A stretch of DNA of 64,000 bases from Kuschelorhynchus macadamiae (taxonomy: Eukaryota; Arthropoda; Insecta; Coleoptera; Curculionidae). Shown piece after piece: positions 24,601 to 35,398 of the stretch. The position numbers and the translations under genes were made by a program. A model generated the notes under the pieces. The model searched no databases and had not been told where the DNA came from. It saw nothing but the letters and a program-made list of their open reading frames with translations. Position 1 is the stretch's first letter, and every line of letters begins with the position of its first letter. Location of the stretch: assembly GCA_030620095.1 (NCBI GenBank), contig JAUTXW010000325.1:1718501-1782500 (forward strand), read 5' to 3'.

Positions 24601-25756
24601 TATTATTTGCAGAACTAAACTAGGTCACACTTCACTATTATTAATAGAAGGAAGTATTCATAGCGATGGAAGTTTCAGGTAAAGGTTTATCATTTTTGGT
24701 ATTAGGGGTATTTTAGTAAATGAGCATCAACGAGGGCCTCTAACAAGTAAATGAGATGCTATTCGATTGCCCTTATTTTATTTTTATTTTTTAGTTCCAA
24801 CAAAATATAAACCTGATATCATTTTTTTTATTTAAAAAGTTTTACTTAATTGGTTATTATAGCAGATGCAATAAAATGCACTAAACATGTAGACTAAAAT
24901 AATTTAGCAATATAACAATCAGGACCACAATCACTCAAAACCATCAGCAAAGCAATCGATCTAAATGCAACTCGGTCTCGGAATCCTGCGAAAATACAAG
25001 CTGTCCCGTTCGCCCATCATTTATAATAGTAGATTAGCCTGTTCCAAATGAGCAGGATAAAAACCTTTTGAAGGATTTGCGCTTTCAGACACTTCGCTAA
25101 CTGTCTTCTAATTCCCTGTTGTCTATCTCGGCACAAATCTACCTAACCATCGATTATGTGGGATTACCAGTCCAGGCAGCATCCACTCTAGCTGATTTCC
25201 ATCATAGCTGGCGCTGAGTAGATATACACAATGTCCTTTTGAAAATTAATGGATTTATTGATTATTTAAAATGGGTTAGAGTTTGTCTAGAGAAAGAGTA
25301 ATAAGTATAATCGAAAGGATACGAAATAGGTTAAATTGAAGAAACAAGGGGTTATTTGTAGTTTTGTAAACTTTATAGGAGGCAAAAAAAATTAATTAAA
25401 TTTTTTTAATTTTAAAAAGAACTTTCTAAACATTGCATCATTATTTCATTTTATTTAATGAAATATTCTATGTAATGTTGATCTAAGTATAATTATTATG
25501 GTTAAATCATATTTATTAAAAACATATACATTATTTTTGCCTACAATGGACAAAAATTTTTTATTTTTACCAAAAAACAAATAAACTATTGAGAAACATG
25601 TAAGGAAATATTTTTTAAAATGAGCATAGAATTTCTTTAAACAGAAAAGTTTACCATTATTGACATCAATAAATATGTTAATTGCTATTTCATCTGATAC
25701 AAGTAAAGTCTAATAAGTAATACTTACCTTTCTGATTTGGGGACGTACTTTTAGAC
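24601..25756. other. Intergenic spacer
   Basis: AT-rich with a slightly less AT-rich stretch near 24950-25220 that contains no sustained frame. Nothing recognised. Ends at the 12-bp repeat flanking the hammerhead element. Confidence 0.45.
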
Positions 25757-26085
25757 AAGGTGAGTACTTTAAATGTGTTCAGATTATTTGTTGCGTTTAG
25801 ATTGACAAACTTTTTTGGCTTTTTCACAACTGAATAAAAATATTTAACTTTAAATTATTTGAAGCAAATATTTAATAAAATTACATATCTCAACATGTAG
25901 ACTAGTCTGTCTACATGTTGGACAATCTAAACGCAACAAATAATCTGAACACATTATAAAAAACATTATAAATGGCTGCAAACTTTTTTTCATATCTAGG
26001 TTACATGTCAAACAAATTGACAAATTTAAAAATTTTGAAATCAAATCTTTTCTATTATTTAATTTAGTGTTTCTCTCTTACGATC

Positions 26086-26139
26086 GGCGCACTGATGAGT
26101 CCCGATAGGATGAAAGTATTTATACAACTACTATGTGTC
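26086..26139 (+). ncRNA. Type I hammerhead ribozyme, complete core
   Basis: Stem I 5' strand GGCGCA (26086-26091) pairs with UGUGUC (26134-26139) over 6 bp, two of them G-U. The core CUGAUGA is 26092-26098. Stem II GUCC/GGAU (26099-26102 with 26108-26111) encloses loop CGAUA. GAAA is 26112-26115. Stem III is A-GUA with UAC-U (26115-26118 with 26129-26132) around a 10-nt loop. The base before cleavage is A26133, so the site is CUA before UGUGUC. Every conserved core nucleotide and the spacing between C3 and stem I fit the canonical fold. The open end is at stem I (type I), as in metazoan retroelement hammerheads. Expected role: self-cleavage of tandem transcripts into unit-length RNA. Confidence 0.87.
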
Positions 26140-26522
26140 TATAAAAAATTAATGTAAATCACATAATTTCTTATGCATGGTTAAATACTATTGTTTATTA
26201 TTATGTATCGAAACATTCCGTAGACATTCCGTCTACATGTTGAGTTATGTAATTGCATTAAATATTTGCTTCAATTAATTTAATAAGTTAAATATTTTTA
26301 TTCAGTTGCGAAAAAGCCAAAAAAGATTTTTGTTTGTCAATCTAAACGCAACAAATAATCTGAACACATTTAAAAATAACTTTATAGGTATTTAGAAGGT
26401 AGATTATAGATGGCTGCAAACTATCATTTTTTCATATCTAGGTTACATGTCAAACAAATTGACAAATTTTAAAATTTTGATATTAATTCTTTTCTATTAT
26501 TTAATATTTCTCTCCTACGATC

Positions 26523-26573
26523 GGCGCACTGAGTCCGGATGGGATGAAAGTATTTATACAACTACTATGTGTC
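26523..26573 (+). ncRNA. Hammerhead ribozyme relic, core deleted
   Basis: Second unit, same position. Stem I strands (26523-26528 and 26568-26573), stem II GUCC/GGAU, GAAA and stem III are all preserved. However, CUGAUGAG has become CUGAG, losing three core nucleotides of the U-turn and G8/A9 region, and the stem II loop has changed to GGAUG. G8 and neighbouring core bases are needed for catalysis, so this copy should not cleave. Confidence 0.82.
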
Positions 26574-26818
26574 TATAAAAACTTAAGGTAAATTACAAAA
26601 TTTCTTATGCTTGCTTAAATACTATTGTTTATTATTATGTATCGAAACACTCCGTAGACAGACTAGTCTATATGTTGAATTATGTAATTTTATTAAATAT
26701 TTGCTTCAATTAATTTAGAGTTAAATATTTTTATTCAGTTGCGAAATAGCCGAAAAAGATTTTTGTTTGTCAATTTAAACGCAACAAATAATCTGAACAC
26801 ATTTAAAAGGTGAGTACT

Positions 26819-28095
26819 ATTATATTTTTGTTTTTGAAGTGATGTGATCGCTTAGATTAACTAATTTTGGTCAAAAGTACAGATACATCCTTGTTGTAAA
26901 AAGCTTTTCAGTTATTCTCAAAATATATTAAAACGGTTTAAGGGATTAATAGTATCTAAAATACCTTGCATTATTTATTGTTGAATCATAGTTGTATATA
27001 GAAATTGGTATAGTCAATTTGAATATTACTATGAGTTCCTTTAAATTTTTTTTGGCTAATTTAGATGATTTTAGTTAAGATTTTGAAGTAATGTATCGTA
27101 GATTGAAAATATTTCGGTTTTGGAAACATTAACTTACAAATAAAAATAAAACAGACCTCAACAGTAAAAATTTCGGATTTTGCATTTGAATCAAAGAATA
27201 GATAAAATACTTGATATACATTATTTACTGACATAACAAAACCTTTTGTATTTTTCACATTCGCCAACTGCGACATAAAAATTTTCGGATTGAAAATATT
27301 TTCTTTGTTAGGAGTTTAATCATATAAACGAGAAACACAATGGTAATGATCTTGCCGTTGTTTTCATTGAGATTCAGAGCTAGTTTCTGACTCGCCGACG
27401 TACGACGTCTTTAACTCAAAAAAAAATTGACTAACTCTCCTTTACCTTCATCTACAGCTTAATTTTATCGATATTTTATTGACATTCTTAATAAAAACCT
27501 TATCAACAAAATATACCCATTTTTGCTATTTAAGTTCAAAGAAGTCAAATTAGAAAATGGAATCAAAAAAAAGATCGAAATCGCGATCATCGTTTCACTT
27601 ATATGTATCATTGCGTCTGTGGTATGGCAGGTCATGTTCCAGACAGGAAATCATAGCGTGCTTGCATTGATGTTGCCAAAAAATCAAATAAAAGGATAAC
27701 AACCATGTTATGCTCTGTATTAGCCCGAGTCGTAATATTATATTATGATCAGCGCCCTCTCTAGTAATTTTGCCGCCCCGGACAAAAAGGCAAACTGCCG
27801 CCCTTTAAATTTATAATAAATATTATTTCAAATAAAATAAATTAACAAAATATTACGGGTGCAAAAAACAACGTTTCAGAAAAACTCGAAGAGTAAATCC
27901 CGTCTTGAACAGACCACTCGGTAAAAAATTGTTTAGCTCTGTTCTATAAATTCTGATCGTTTAAAAAGTATGCTGAATTTGGTAATTAATTTTAAATTTA
28001 TAATAATTAAAAAAATATATCTATCAAATTAAGCAGCTTTGTTGTTCAAAAGAAACGCACACAATTCATGTCCTGTCTGAGTAATTTTTCACAAA
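26819..28095. other. Intergenic spacer
   Basis: AT-rich. A less AT-rich fragment lies at 27340-27430 and a GCCGCCCC-containing fragment at 27760-27810. No sustained frame or defined repeat boundary. Confidence 0.45.
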
Positions 28096-28720
28096 AACGT
28101 TGGAACACGTGAAGTAGTTTAAATGTGTTGTTCAATGAAAATGGTCAAGTCTGAATAGAATATTTCACAAATTTGAAGAGCATGGGACAGTTAGACAAAA
28201 AACTCGATATACTCCTATGAGTACAAGAAAGTCCACATTCTTTCAGCGCTAAATAACGATGCCAGTAGAGCTTCTGTACAGCGAGTATTGAGGAGACCGC
28301 AGCATCACCTGTATAAAATGCATGTTGTACAGGAATTCCTTGAAGATAACCTCGATAGGGGATTACAATTCGGTGAAGAAATGATGGAAAGATAAAAATA
28401 ACATATTTCATATAAATGGAATGATCAATAGACATACGATTCTGGTCTCATTAAAATTCACAGGGGATACGTGAAAGACATACACGACATCCCAAAAAAG
28501 TCAATGTGATGGCTGGCATAATAAATAACCTTATTTTAAGACCATATTGTTTTGAGGAAAATCTTACTGCTGAGCGTTACTTAGTTTTCCTCTCATTCGA
28601 TTTAATACCGCCATTAGCAGTAATGTTTCCTAACGAGGGTGATCCAGATATTCCCCATGAAAGAATATGGTTTCAACAAGATGACACACCATTGCATTTT
28701 GGAACATATATTCGAAGGTA
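28096..28720 (+). pseudogene. Mariner-like transposase, 5' part, interrupted by a Tc1-like element
   Basis: The frames give RIFHKFEEHGTVRQ (HTH region near 28155), a frameshifted NDASRASVQRVLRRPQHH near 28245-28300, the region equivalent to IFFSDECTFELNGMVNRHN near 28390-28440, and a long clean stretch at 28509 onward: MAGIINNLILRPYCFEENLT, then NEGDPDIPHERIWFQQDDTPLHFGTYIRRY. The Asp in FQQDDTPLHF is the second catalytic Asp. The gene stops at TA 28719-28720 where the Tc1-like element begins and resumes at 30049 with LEEIFPNRWIDRRG. The spliced-out frame is continuous (IRRY-LEEIFPNRW). Confidence 0.85.
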
Positions 28721-30046
28721 CCATCCTGGCGACAAAAATTCTGGGACAAAGAAGTATCTTTTTAGCACCTAGACTTTTAGGAAAAAGTTCTTGGTTTCAG
28801 GTGCCGAAAAAAAACTGGAACAGCAAATCTGTCAAAAAATATGTATATATATTTAAATGCCCGCGTTAACCACTGAGCAAAAAGCGATTATTTACACGCG
28901 ATTGAGAGATGGTCTTCAAATAAGAAACATCGCAGATTGGCTAAGCACAAAATTGCAGAATATGGAAGTATTGTTAGAAAAGTCGGTTCCGATCGCCCCA
29001 AAATTTCGAATAACGTTCAAGATATAGAGTTAATTAATTTTCTAAGAAATCATCCCTTTGAAACAGCAATAAAAGCTAAAGAAGAGACAGATTTTCCTGG
29101 TTCAGCTAATACAGCTCGTAGTAGAATTCGTAGTTCGGATATAAAAAGTTGCTGTCCTGCAAATAAAATATTTTTGACTGAAGCAAATAAACGTAGAAGA
29201 GTAGAATTTGCTAATGAATACATAAATGAAAATAATATGTGGGAAAACGTAATATTTTCCAATTAAAAAACCTTTCAATCGTGTAACAACGGGAAAATCC
29301 GCGTTTACAGGCCTTCCGGTACAAGATACGATGAAAAATATACTCATAAGACAAATCAAAGTGGACGCTTTTCTATAAACGTTTAGGCCAGAGTTAGTGC
29401 AAAGGGCCCAGGCGTTTGCCAAATAGTACAGGGAAGACTCAATGTACAACTATATTGCAGTATACTAAACCAAGTTATGATACCATCAGTCGGTGCAGTA
29501 TATGGCCAAGATTTTATATTCCAACACGATAATGCTTCTATACATAAGGCCTATAGTTCAACAGTATTTAGAAGAAAATCATATTTGTGTTCTGCCGTGG
29601 CCTTGGAAAGGCCCGATATCAACCCGATAGAAAACGTTTGGGGTGAAATGGTAAAGTTTATGTATAAACACAATTTCCAACCTAGAAATCAGGACGAATT
29701 GCGCCAAAGGATTACGGAAGCATGGGATCAAATAACGCAAGAGTATACGAGAAATCTAGTATTAAGCATGCCACGACGTTTGCGAGCATTAATCGATAAT
29801 AACGGTGCAGCTACCAAATATTAAAAAGTCTTATTTTTGTTTTTGTTATATTTTAATACAATAAACGTTATTTTCATTTCTCCTCGTATTTTTAAAAAAG
29901 GTAGCATTATTATTTTGGTGTTTAACCTTTTCACTTTCATGACAACAACAATAACCTATCCTTAATAGATTCTACGTACTCTTTATAGTCTAGTAGCTAC
30001 TCAACAACGAGAATTTTCATGTCCCAAAATTTTTTCGGCAGGATGG
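28721..30046 (+). mobile_element. Tc1-like transposon (1,326 bp) nested in a mariner-like gene
   Basis: Both ends are inverted: CCATCCTGGCGACAAAAATT (28721) against the reverse complement of the right end, which reads CCATCCTGCCGAAAAAATTT with TGGGACA further in. TA flanks each side (28719-28720 and 30047-30048), the canonical Tc1/mariner target. Taking out the element and one TA restores the host mariner reading frame exactly. The interior carries a decayed Tc1-type transposase in the same direction. Confidence 0.93.
28861..29824 (+). pseudogene. Tc1-like transposase, broken
   Basis: Begins MPALTTEQKAIIYTRLRDGL at 28858-28860 (paired-like HTH). A frameshift follows, then GSDRPKISNNVQDIELINFL and ETAIKAKEETDFPGSANTAR (second HTH). 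Then EANKRRRVEFANEYINENNM and WENVIFSN near 29246, where the first catalytic Asp of the usual VIFSDE is now Asn followed by a stop. The second Asp lies in DFIFQHDNASIHKA near 29510; PDINPIENVWGEMVK near 29611 is the usual PDLNPIENLW box. The C-terminus reads LVLSMPRRLRALIDNNGAAT. Several frameshifts lie between 29260 and 29470. Dead copy. Confidence 0.9.
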
Positions 30047-30048
30047 TA

Positions 30049-30325
30049 CTTGGAGGAAATTTTTCCAAATCGGTGGATAGATCGACGGGGTCTCATTGAA
30101 TGACCACCAAGGTCTCCTGGCGTTACACTATTCGTTTTCTTTCTATGAGGGTATTTGAAGGAGGGAGTGTTTAAAAATAGATTAAAAAAAATTGTGGACC
30201 TACAAGATAGAATGAGGATGGAGATTACTAATTTACCAGCCCAAAGTATTCGATGTGCGGTTGATAGTATTTACCATAGATTTGGTGCATGTCAAGTAGA
30301 AGATTTTACGTATTTGTTACATTAG
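30049..30325 (+). pseudogene. Mariner-like transposase, 3' part
   Basis: Resumes the gene broken at 28720: LEEIFPNRWIDRRGLIE, then a frameshifted PPRSPGVTLFVFFL near 30105-30140 (family PPRSPDLTPLDFFLWG). It continues GYLKEGVFKNRLKKIVDLQD, then RMEITNLPAQSIRCAVDSIY and CQVEDFTYLLH before a stop. The final catalytic Asp of SPDLTP is Gly here. C-terminal length and order match the mariner-like proteins. Confidence 0.85.
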
Positions 30326-31540
30326 GTGAGTGTTGAGAATCCACCTCGAATATTAATTATAATTAAAAAACTTATGTGGGCTCGTTGTACTGTAACGCAG
30401 ACCCCTAATTTGTTGCTAGTATCGGATTCAGCGTTAGAAGACCTTCTCATAGAGCGTCTACATGACCTATGTTGCCATTTAAAAAAAAGGGGTGCCGACA
30501 AATTAAGGGGTTGCAAGGTTGCAGGGAGGTTGTGAAAATATAACATATCCACTATCGAGGTTTTCATTGAACAACACACAAACTTCATCCTGGCTCCGTA
30601 CTTTGTCTCCACAACCCTACAATATCAAAATTTCACTGTTCCAAAATATTAACACTTTTTTACAATTCAATGATCAAACTGAAACTGCCAAACAAACAAC
30701 CAAATGTGGGAAAAAAACTGTCCTAGAATTTCAAAAATTTGGGTACCATTTTACCTGCATTTTACAATGTAAAAATTTGTGATGTTAGGACAATGTCTCT
30801 TAACGTATGGGGAAATAAAAATACCACTATCGTTTAATCAATTCTCTCAAGATAATTCAATAATTTTCCCAGGTCACTGAATAGGTTGATGGGGTCTAAT
30901 AAATTGATGGTAACTAAGGTCGTTGCGTATTACACCATAGGGATCTACTTTGATAGTAAATCGATTTTAATTAAAAACTTAAGTGGAATCGTTTTACTGT
31001 AACGAAATTTAGAAGATATAAATTTTATGCATTTCTTTTGAACAACCCTGTATTTATAGGGGTAGTTACCTTTAAAAATCACATTGAATTTTAAACCTAA
31101 CAAATATTATATATTTGTATTTTTATATAAACCCAAAAAGCTTATCAGATACATATTATGTACCTAGCTTTTTTTCTATTTAATTAAACCTGTCACTCTT
31201 TTATAGTTGCGTTTTAGACAAAAATAGTAAATACGACAAATAAATTGAATAGAAGTTGTGGTTCGCATTCACAGCCAAAATGCCGCCCATAGAGCTGGCG
31301 CTCATTAGGATTTATGATAATATTAAATATATTTTTGTATAATGAAAATCTAAGGGTACTCTTTATTATATAGTTAATGTGTGGTAAAAACACCAGACTC
31401 TTAAAACAAAGCTTTAGAAGAAAACAGTCTCTTCTTAAACAACATAGTATTTAAAATATATTTTTGTGCAATGGCATATTATTTAAAAAACATTTTCTAT
31501 CTAAACCAAATAGTACCAGTTGACAAGACTCAGCAAATGC
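30326..31540. other. 3' flank of the mariner-like element plus a third mariner fragment
   Basis: Segment 30868-30950 (caggtcactgaataggttga and on) resembles 30064-30135 of the mariner-like gene (FPNRW...WIGRRG region), and 30950-31005 resembles 30350-30400. So a second, heavily decayed 3' end of the same family lies here in the same direction. The rest is AT-rich without genes. Confidence 0.5.
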
Positions 31541-31800
31541 CTAGTATACTTTAACAACAGCTTCTTTATCTAATATGCTCCGTAATTTTACAAAATCGGG
31601 GTGAGAAGGGGTGCAAGTACTGTACCCTGTGAAACTCCATATTACAATATACTATTTCAGCTAAAAACAAAATTTAATTTTTTAAAATTTATGTTCAAAA
31701 AGTTCAAGTGCAGTACCTCTGATCCCAATACTATTCAATTTATTTAACAGTATGCGGTAATCCACAGTATCAAATCTCAGGCAAATGCAATGAAAATGTG
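31541..31800 (-). pseudogene. Non-LTR retrotransposon reverse transcriptase fragment
   Basis: Minus strand from about 31790 reads FDTVDYRILLNKLNSIGIRG, RT motif A with the catalytic Asp in FDTVDY, then a frameshift and YGVSQGTVLAPLL, the diagnostic xGVPQGSVLGPLLF box. A small piece resembling the post-catalytic tail (SILDKEAVVKVY) follows. The YADD part is missing. This fits a Jockey/CR1/R1-like LINE; the clade cannot be set from so little. Confidence 0.75.
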
Positions 31801-33035
31801 ACACCTTGTTTCATAAAGTTAGGTCAATTTATTATTTTTGTTTCAACTTTTGAAAATAAGAATGTGTACAATTGGCAATAAAAATATATGTATCTTCCCA
31901 TTTAGTCAAGAATTAATTTTAAAACAAGCTGTCTCGTACTCGTGAATGACCGAAACTACTGCTAAAGCTTTTAACGCATGTTTTGACCCTTTATCCGCAG
32001 CATTTTTCTCCTGCAAACAGATCGTCATCAACGCGAAAGCCTCGCAGGACAAAGGCTGTATTAGTCAGGATTAGGCGGCCCAGCACAACTGACGAGTTAC
32101 AGGTTTTAAGCTAACTGGGTACTAATGGACCAATTTGTCAACTTTTTCATCCCAGCGTTGTGCAAATATGTCTCCAGATTCCCATTTTTTCGGGTAATCT
32201 CGAGTCTAATTTGACCGTGTTTAACTTGATAAATATTCCACAGTTAGTTTTATTTCGTGCAGCTTTTCTTTTGTTTTGTCAGATGCTAACTAACTAAAAT
32301 TACATATCTCATTAAATGCGGTTATCTGTTGCGGCTTATTAGAAGCAATATATATTGTGTGCTTAGTACAGACTTTTAAAAAGCTTATTGAAATAAAAAT
32401 ATTTAGCTGCTGAGGATTGTAGACAATAGGCTATTTTCAATAAACTTCACTTGTCCGGCTTATATTTTGCATTATCTTCGGCCTTGCGCTCCAACTCGCA
32501 TCGACGTCGACGTTTCACTTCGCTTAATCGAATCATCATGAATAAAAGATTAATCACTAATACATTATTGTATTACAAAAGGCATGTTTTTTTTTGTTAT
32601 TCGTAGGTTAGGTTAGGTTACTCTAAAACCACGAATCATGTGCAAGGATGCGTGAGAGTAGGTACCAAAGCGTAAAATGTTCGTACCAGAAGGTCAAAGA
32701 TATCGGATACTATGATTCAGTCATCTCATAAATCACACAATTGAGTAAACAAGAGCTACCGCTCTTCGTTCAATTTGGTTCTCCCATAAATTTATTCTGA
32801 ATATTATATTCGTGCGTTTTGCATTTCTTAAAATAAGTTTGTTTGAAATTATGGTTATGATTGCATATTTAAAAAAGAAGATAGAAAAAGAAAAATTCTA
32901 CTTTAATCCAACTTCACTTCTCCCTACCATCAGTACCGGCTTTGCCAAACAACATGAACAAAATTACCTTCAAGCTTAAAGATGTACTATGTATTCTCGA
33001 AACAGTTATTACCAAAAGTCCTAAAACAGTGCGGT
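31801..33035. other. Intergenic spacer
   Basis: Contains a fragment similar to repeat D near 32150-32230 (tcgagtctaatttgaccgtg), a short (GGTTA)3 run at 32606-32620, and a less AT-rich patch near 32480-32530 with cgacgtcgacg. No gene. Confidence 0.45.
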
Positions 33036-34315
33036 TCTATCCCCTATCCTTACCAGGTTTTTCCAAATGACCTATGATGGGCATGGGCATTTTCTGTAAA
33101 AGCTGGAAATCTGGTAGTGTTCCCAAAAAGGGATCCAAAACTCTTCCCTTTAACTACAGAGTCATATCCCAGTTAAGATGGAGAAGTATATTAATAATAA
33201 TCTTTAAATTACTTTGAAAGGTATAAACTTATCCATGACAGGTAATACGGTTTCCGCCACCAAAGATCCACATCAGATCTTTTTAACTTTGTAACCCACA
33301 ATTGGAATAAGTCTATCGAATTCCACGAAGAAGTCCAAATGTTTACCCTCGACAAATCCAAAGCATTTGATCAAGTCATGACGCATCAACGTTCACCAAA
33401 TCAGCTCAGGCAGTGTTGGCCCTACCCTATTATTCCTGCACATCAATAATCGGCTTTCTTCTATCAGAAACCCTATTCACAACTATGCTGACCATAATAC
33501 ACTTTATCCATTGTTTAATTTCTCAAACCTGTCCCCAAGACTAGAATTGGTAAATAGGCGTAAAGTAATGACTTTGTCCCTAACAGCCACTAAGACCCAA
33601 TCATGTTTACTATTTCATAAATTACCCAAACCATTCAAATGAAAAATTAAAGTCTTGAAACCAAAGATTCTTCTACCCTAGTTGGTTAAATACCAAAAAG
33701 ATCTTCGCTGGCACGATCATATCACCTCAATTGCCACCACAGCCACGAAGAAATTGGGTTTCCTTTTCTGAGATCGAAAACACTTTTCTTCTGCCAAATT
33801 TCATATAATTTGCACTTGGCCAATTAGATCCAGCCTTGCGTACCTATTGCTTGCACATATGGGAAGCATCAACTCCTTCAATCTTCATATCCTTGGCTCT
33901 GCCTAAAGAAGAACTATTCACCTGATTAATGATCCAAAAATCAAAAGGAAGCTTGCGTGACTAGAGTATCGTCGAATTGTGGGAGATCTGCCTCTATTTT
34001 ACAGATACTACCATGATTTCTGTTCTGACGAATTATCTTCCTCCTTTCTCATTCCTGCCAGCATCGACCACATGCATTCCTTCACAGTCCAACTGCGAAG
34101 GCCTAGGACCTTCCACTTTGTTTGCTCCTTTATACCCCGAATGCCCCGATTATGGAATGTTCTACCAGCAAATGCCTTTCCTGCTTGTCCTAATATGCAA
34201 GTCTTTAAATCCCATGGTCTGCTCATGGATAAAAAAATACAAAAAGTATTATTGATATTTAAAAAATATCCGGAAGATTGTTTTGATTCAGTATTGCGAT
34301 GAGTACTTTTATGCG
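33036..34315 (+). pseudogene. Non-LTR retrotransposon reverse transcriptase, decayed
   Basis: Readable pieces in order: VVFPKKGSKTLPFNYRVIS near 33115 (family PIPKKGD...NYRPIS); frameshifted YGFRHQRSTSDLFNFVTHNW near 33247; FTLDKSKAFDQV near 33338 (motif A, D-x-SKAFD); a PTLLFLHINNRLS stretch near 33430; and NYADHNTLYPL near 33482, the catalytic YADD box with the second Asp now His. The C-terminus from 33960 reads YRRIVGDLPLFYRYYHDFCS, then RTFHFVCSFIPRMPRLWNVL PANAF, a conserved LINE tail. Multiple frameshifts and stops. Jockey-like or a related clade. Different copy and orientation from the fragment at 31541. Confidence 0.85.
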
Positions 34316-34559
34316 TAGGAATCTGCCACAGGTTACCTATCAGTTGGCCTTTTATTATATAACAGTTTTAACGAAAAATCAGCAGTAAAATATAACATTA
34401 GAGCACCTACCAACCAATATTGTGTTAAAAAGCCAAAATCTGAAACCGAGTTGAAAACTCAGATCCAGGAAAGGCTCGTGTAGGTATATTCTTCAAAATA
34501 TTGATCACAACAGTAAGAATCAAACAGAAATAATTTTTCAGGGGGCTATGAAATTTTTC

Positions 34560-34960
34560 AAAATATATTTTTGAAAAAAATCGGGAAATTTCCTTTACCC
34601 GGAACTTCCCTCGTTATCTCCTTTCATTTAGAATAGTACAGTGTAATCTAATTTAGTTCCGCACATAGAAATTTAGTACACTCTTTTCAAACATTTTTAT
34701 ATCGAAATCGTATCAATATTTTACCAGTTTCTACTTATGCCACACTTATTTTTTGGACATGATTTAAAATAAATTAAATTTTTTTACACTGATTTTTTAA
34801 GATCGCCATTTGGTATCGTCATTTTGAATTCATTCCAGTTAATCCCTGTATCACATTAAATTTTGCCGCAAGATTGATATAGAAGATTTTTTGCATTGAT
34901 TTTTTAAACATTTTATTTGGCCGCCATTTTGTTTCTCCGTCTTGAAATCGAACAATTTCA
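34560..34960. repeat. Repeat A fragment (reverse orientation)
   Basis: Shows aacttccctcgtta near 34605, which is the terminal hairpin word of repeat A, then the GCCATTTGGTATCGTCATTT and GGCCGCCATTTTGTTTCTCC words and AATCTAATAAGAAGTTTTTC. It is shorter than the copy at 62016. Confidence 0.75.
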
Positions 34961-35398
34961 CCAGTTTATTTTAGTCTATATTACATTTAATGGATGCCCA
35001 AAATTTAAAATTAATCTAATAAGAAGTTTTTCAGACTTCAGCAAACCTACAAATAAAAAAATAAAAGCAGAATATTTCTTATGTTTAGTATCAGCAATAT
35101 AAAAAAAAATACCCCTCTGAACATCAATATACAATGAAATACATTTTAAGCCAAAAAGTAATTGATTCCGTTTAGATCGATATTTTCAAGCTGGCTTTAA
35201 AGTGAAGTTGTTTATATCGTGGGTTTGAACCCGGCTTGAAGTTGGCTTCAAGCCGAGATAAATATGCATACGCTAGGTCATGCACTAACTGCATTCCAAT
35301 TCGAATGGCGTGGCGTCATTCGACAATAGACATTTGTCATTTATTGTTTGTTTGAGCTTGTGAGTGTTGTATTTTTTGATAATCATTAATTCTTATGA

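Larger units (their letters stand above)
25769..26806 (+). mobile_element. Non-coding palindromic-ended element carrying hammerhead units
   Basis: 1,038 bp, flanked by exact 12-bp direct repeats AAGGTGAGTACT (25757-25768 and 26807-26818). The ends TTAAATGTGTTCAGATTATT and onward are inverted copies matching at 41 of 42 positions. Inside, from left: an inverted copy of a unit's 3' tail, a palindrome around AGACTAGTCT near 25909, then two direct units of about 437 bp, each starting AATCTAAACGCAACAAATAA and each with a hammerhead position. A terminal partial unit closes the right end. There is no open reading frame of note. The layout (tandem ribozyme units plus an inverted head) resembles Penelope-like element terminal repeats and animal retrozymes, both known to carry hammerheads, but the exact 12-bp duplication and perfect inverted ends leave the class open. 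Confidence 0.88.

Noticed and set aside
30868..30950. Third mariner-like C-terminal fragment
   Set aside because: Similarity to 30064-30135 is visible at the DNA level but too decayed to list as a separate gene; noted in the flank description only.
32606..32620. (GGTTA)3, similar to the insect telomere repeat TTAGG
   Set aside because: Only three units inside intergenic DNA; too short to claim an interstitial telomere.
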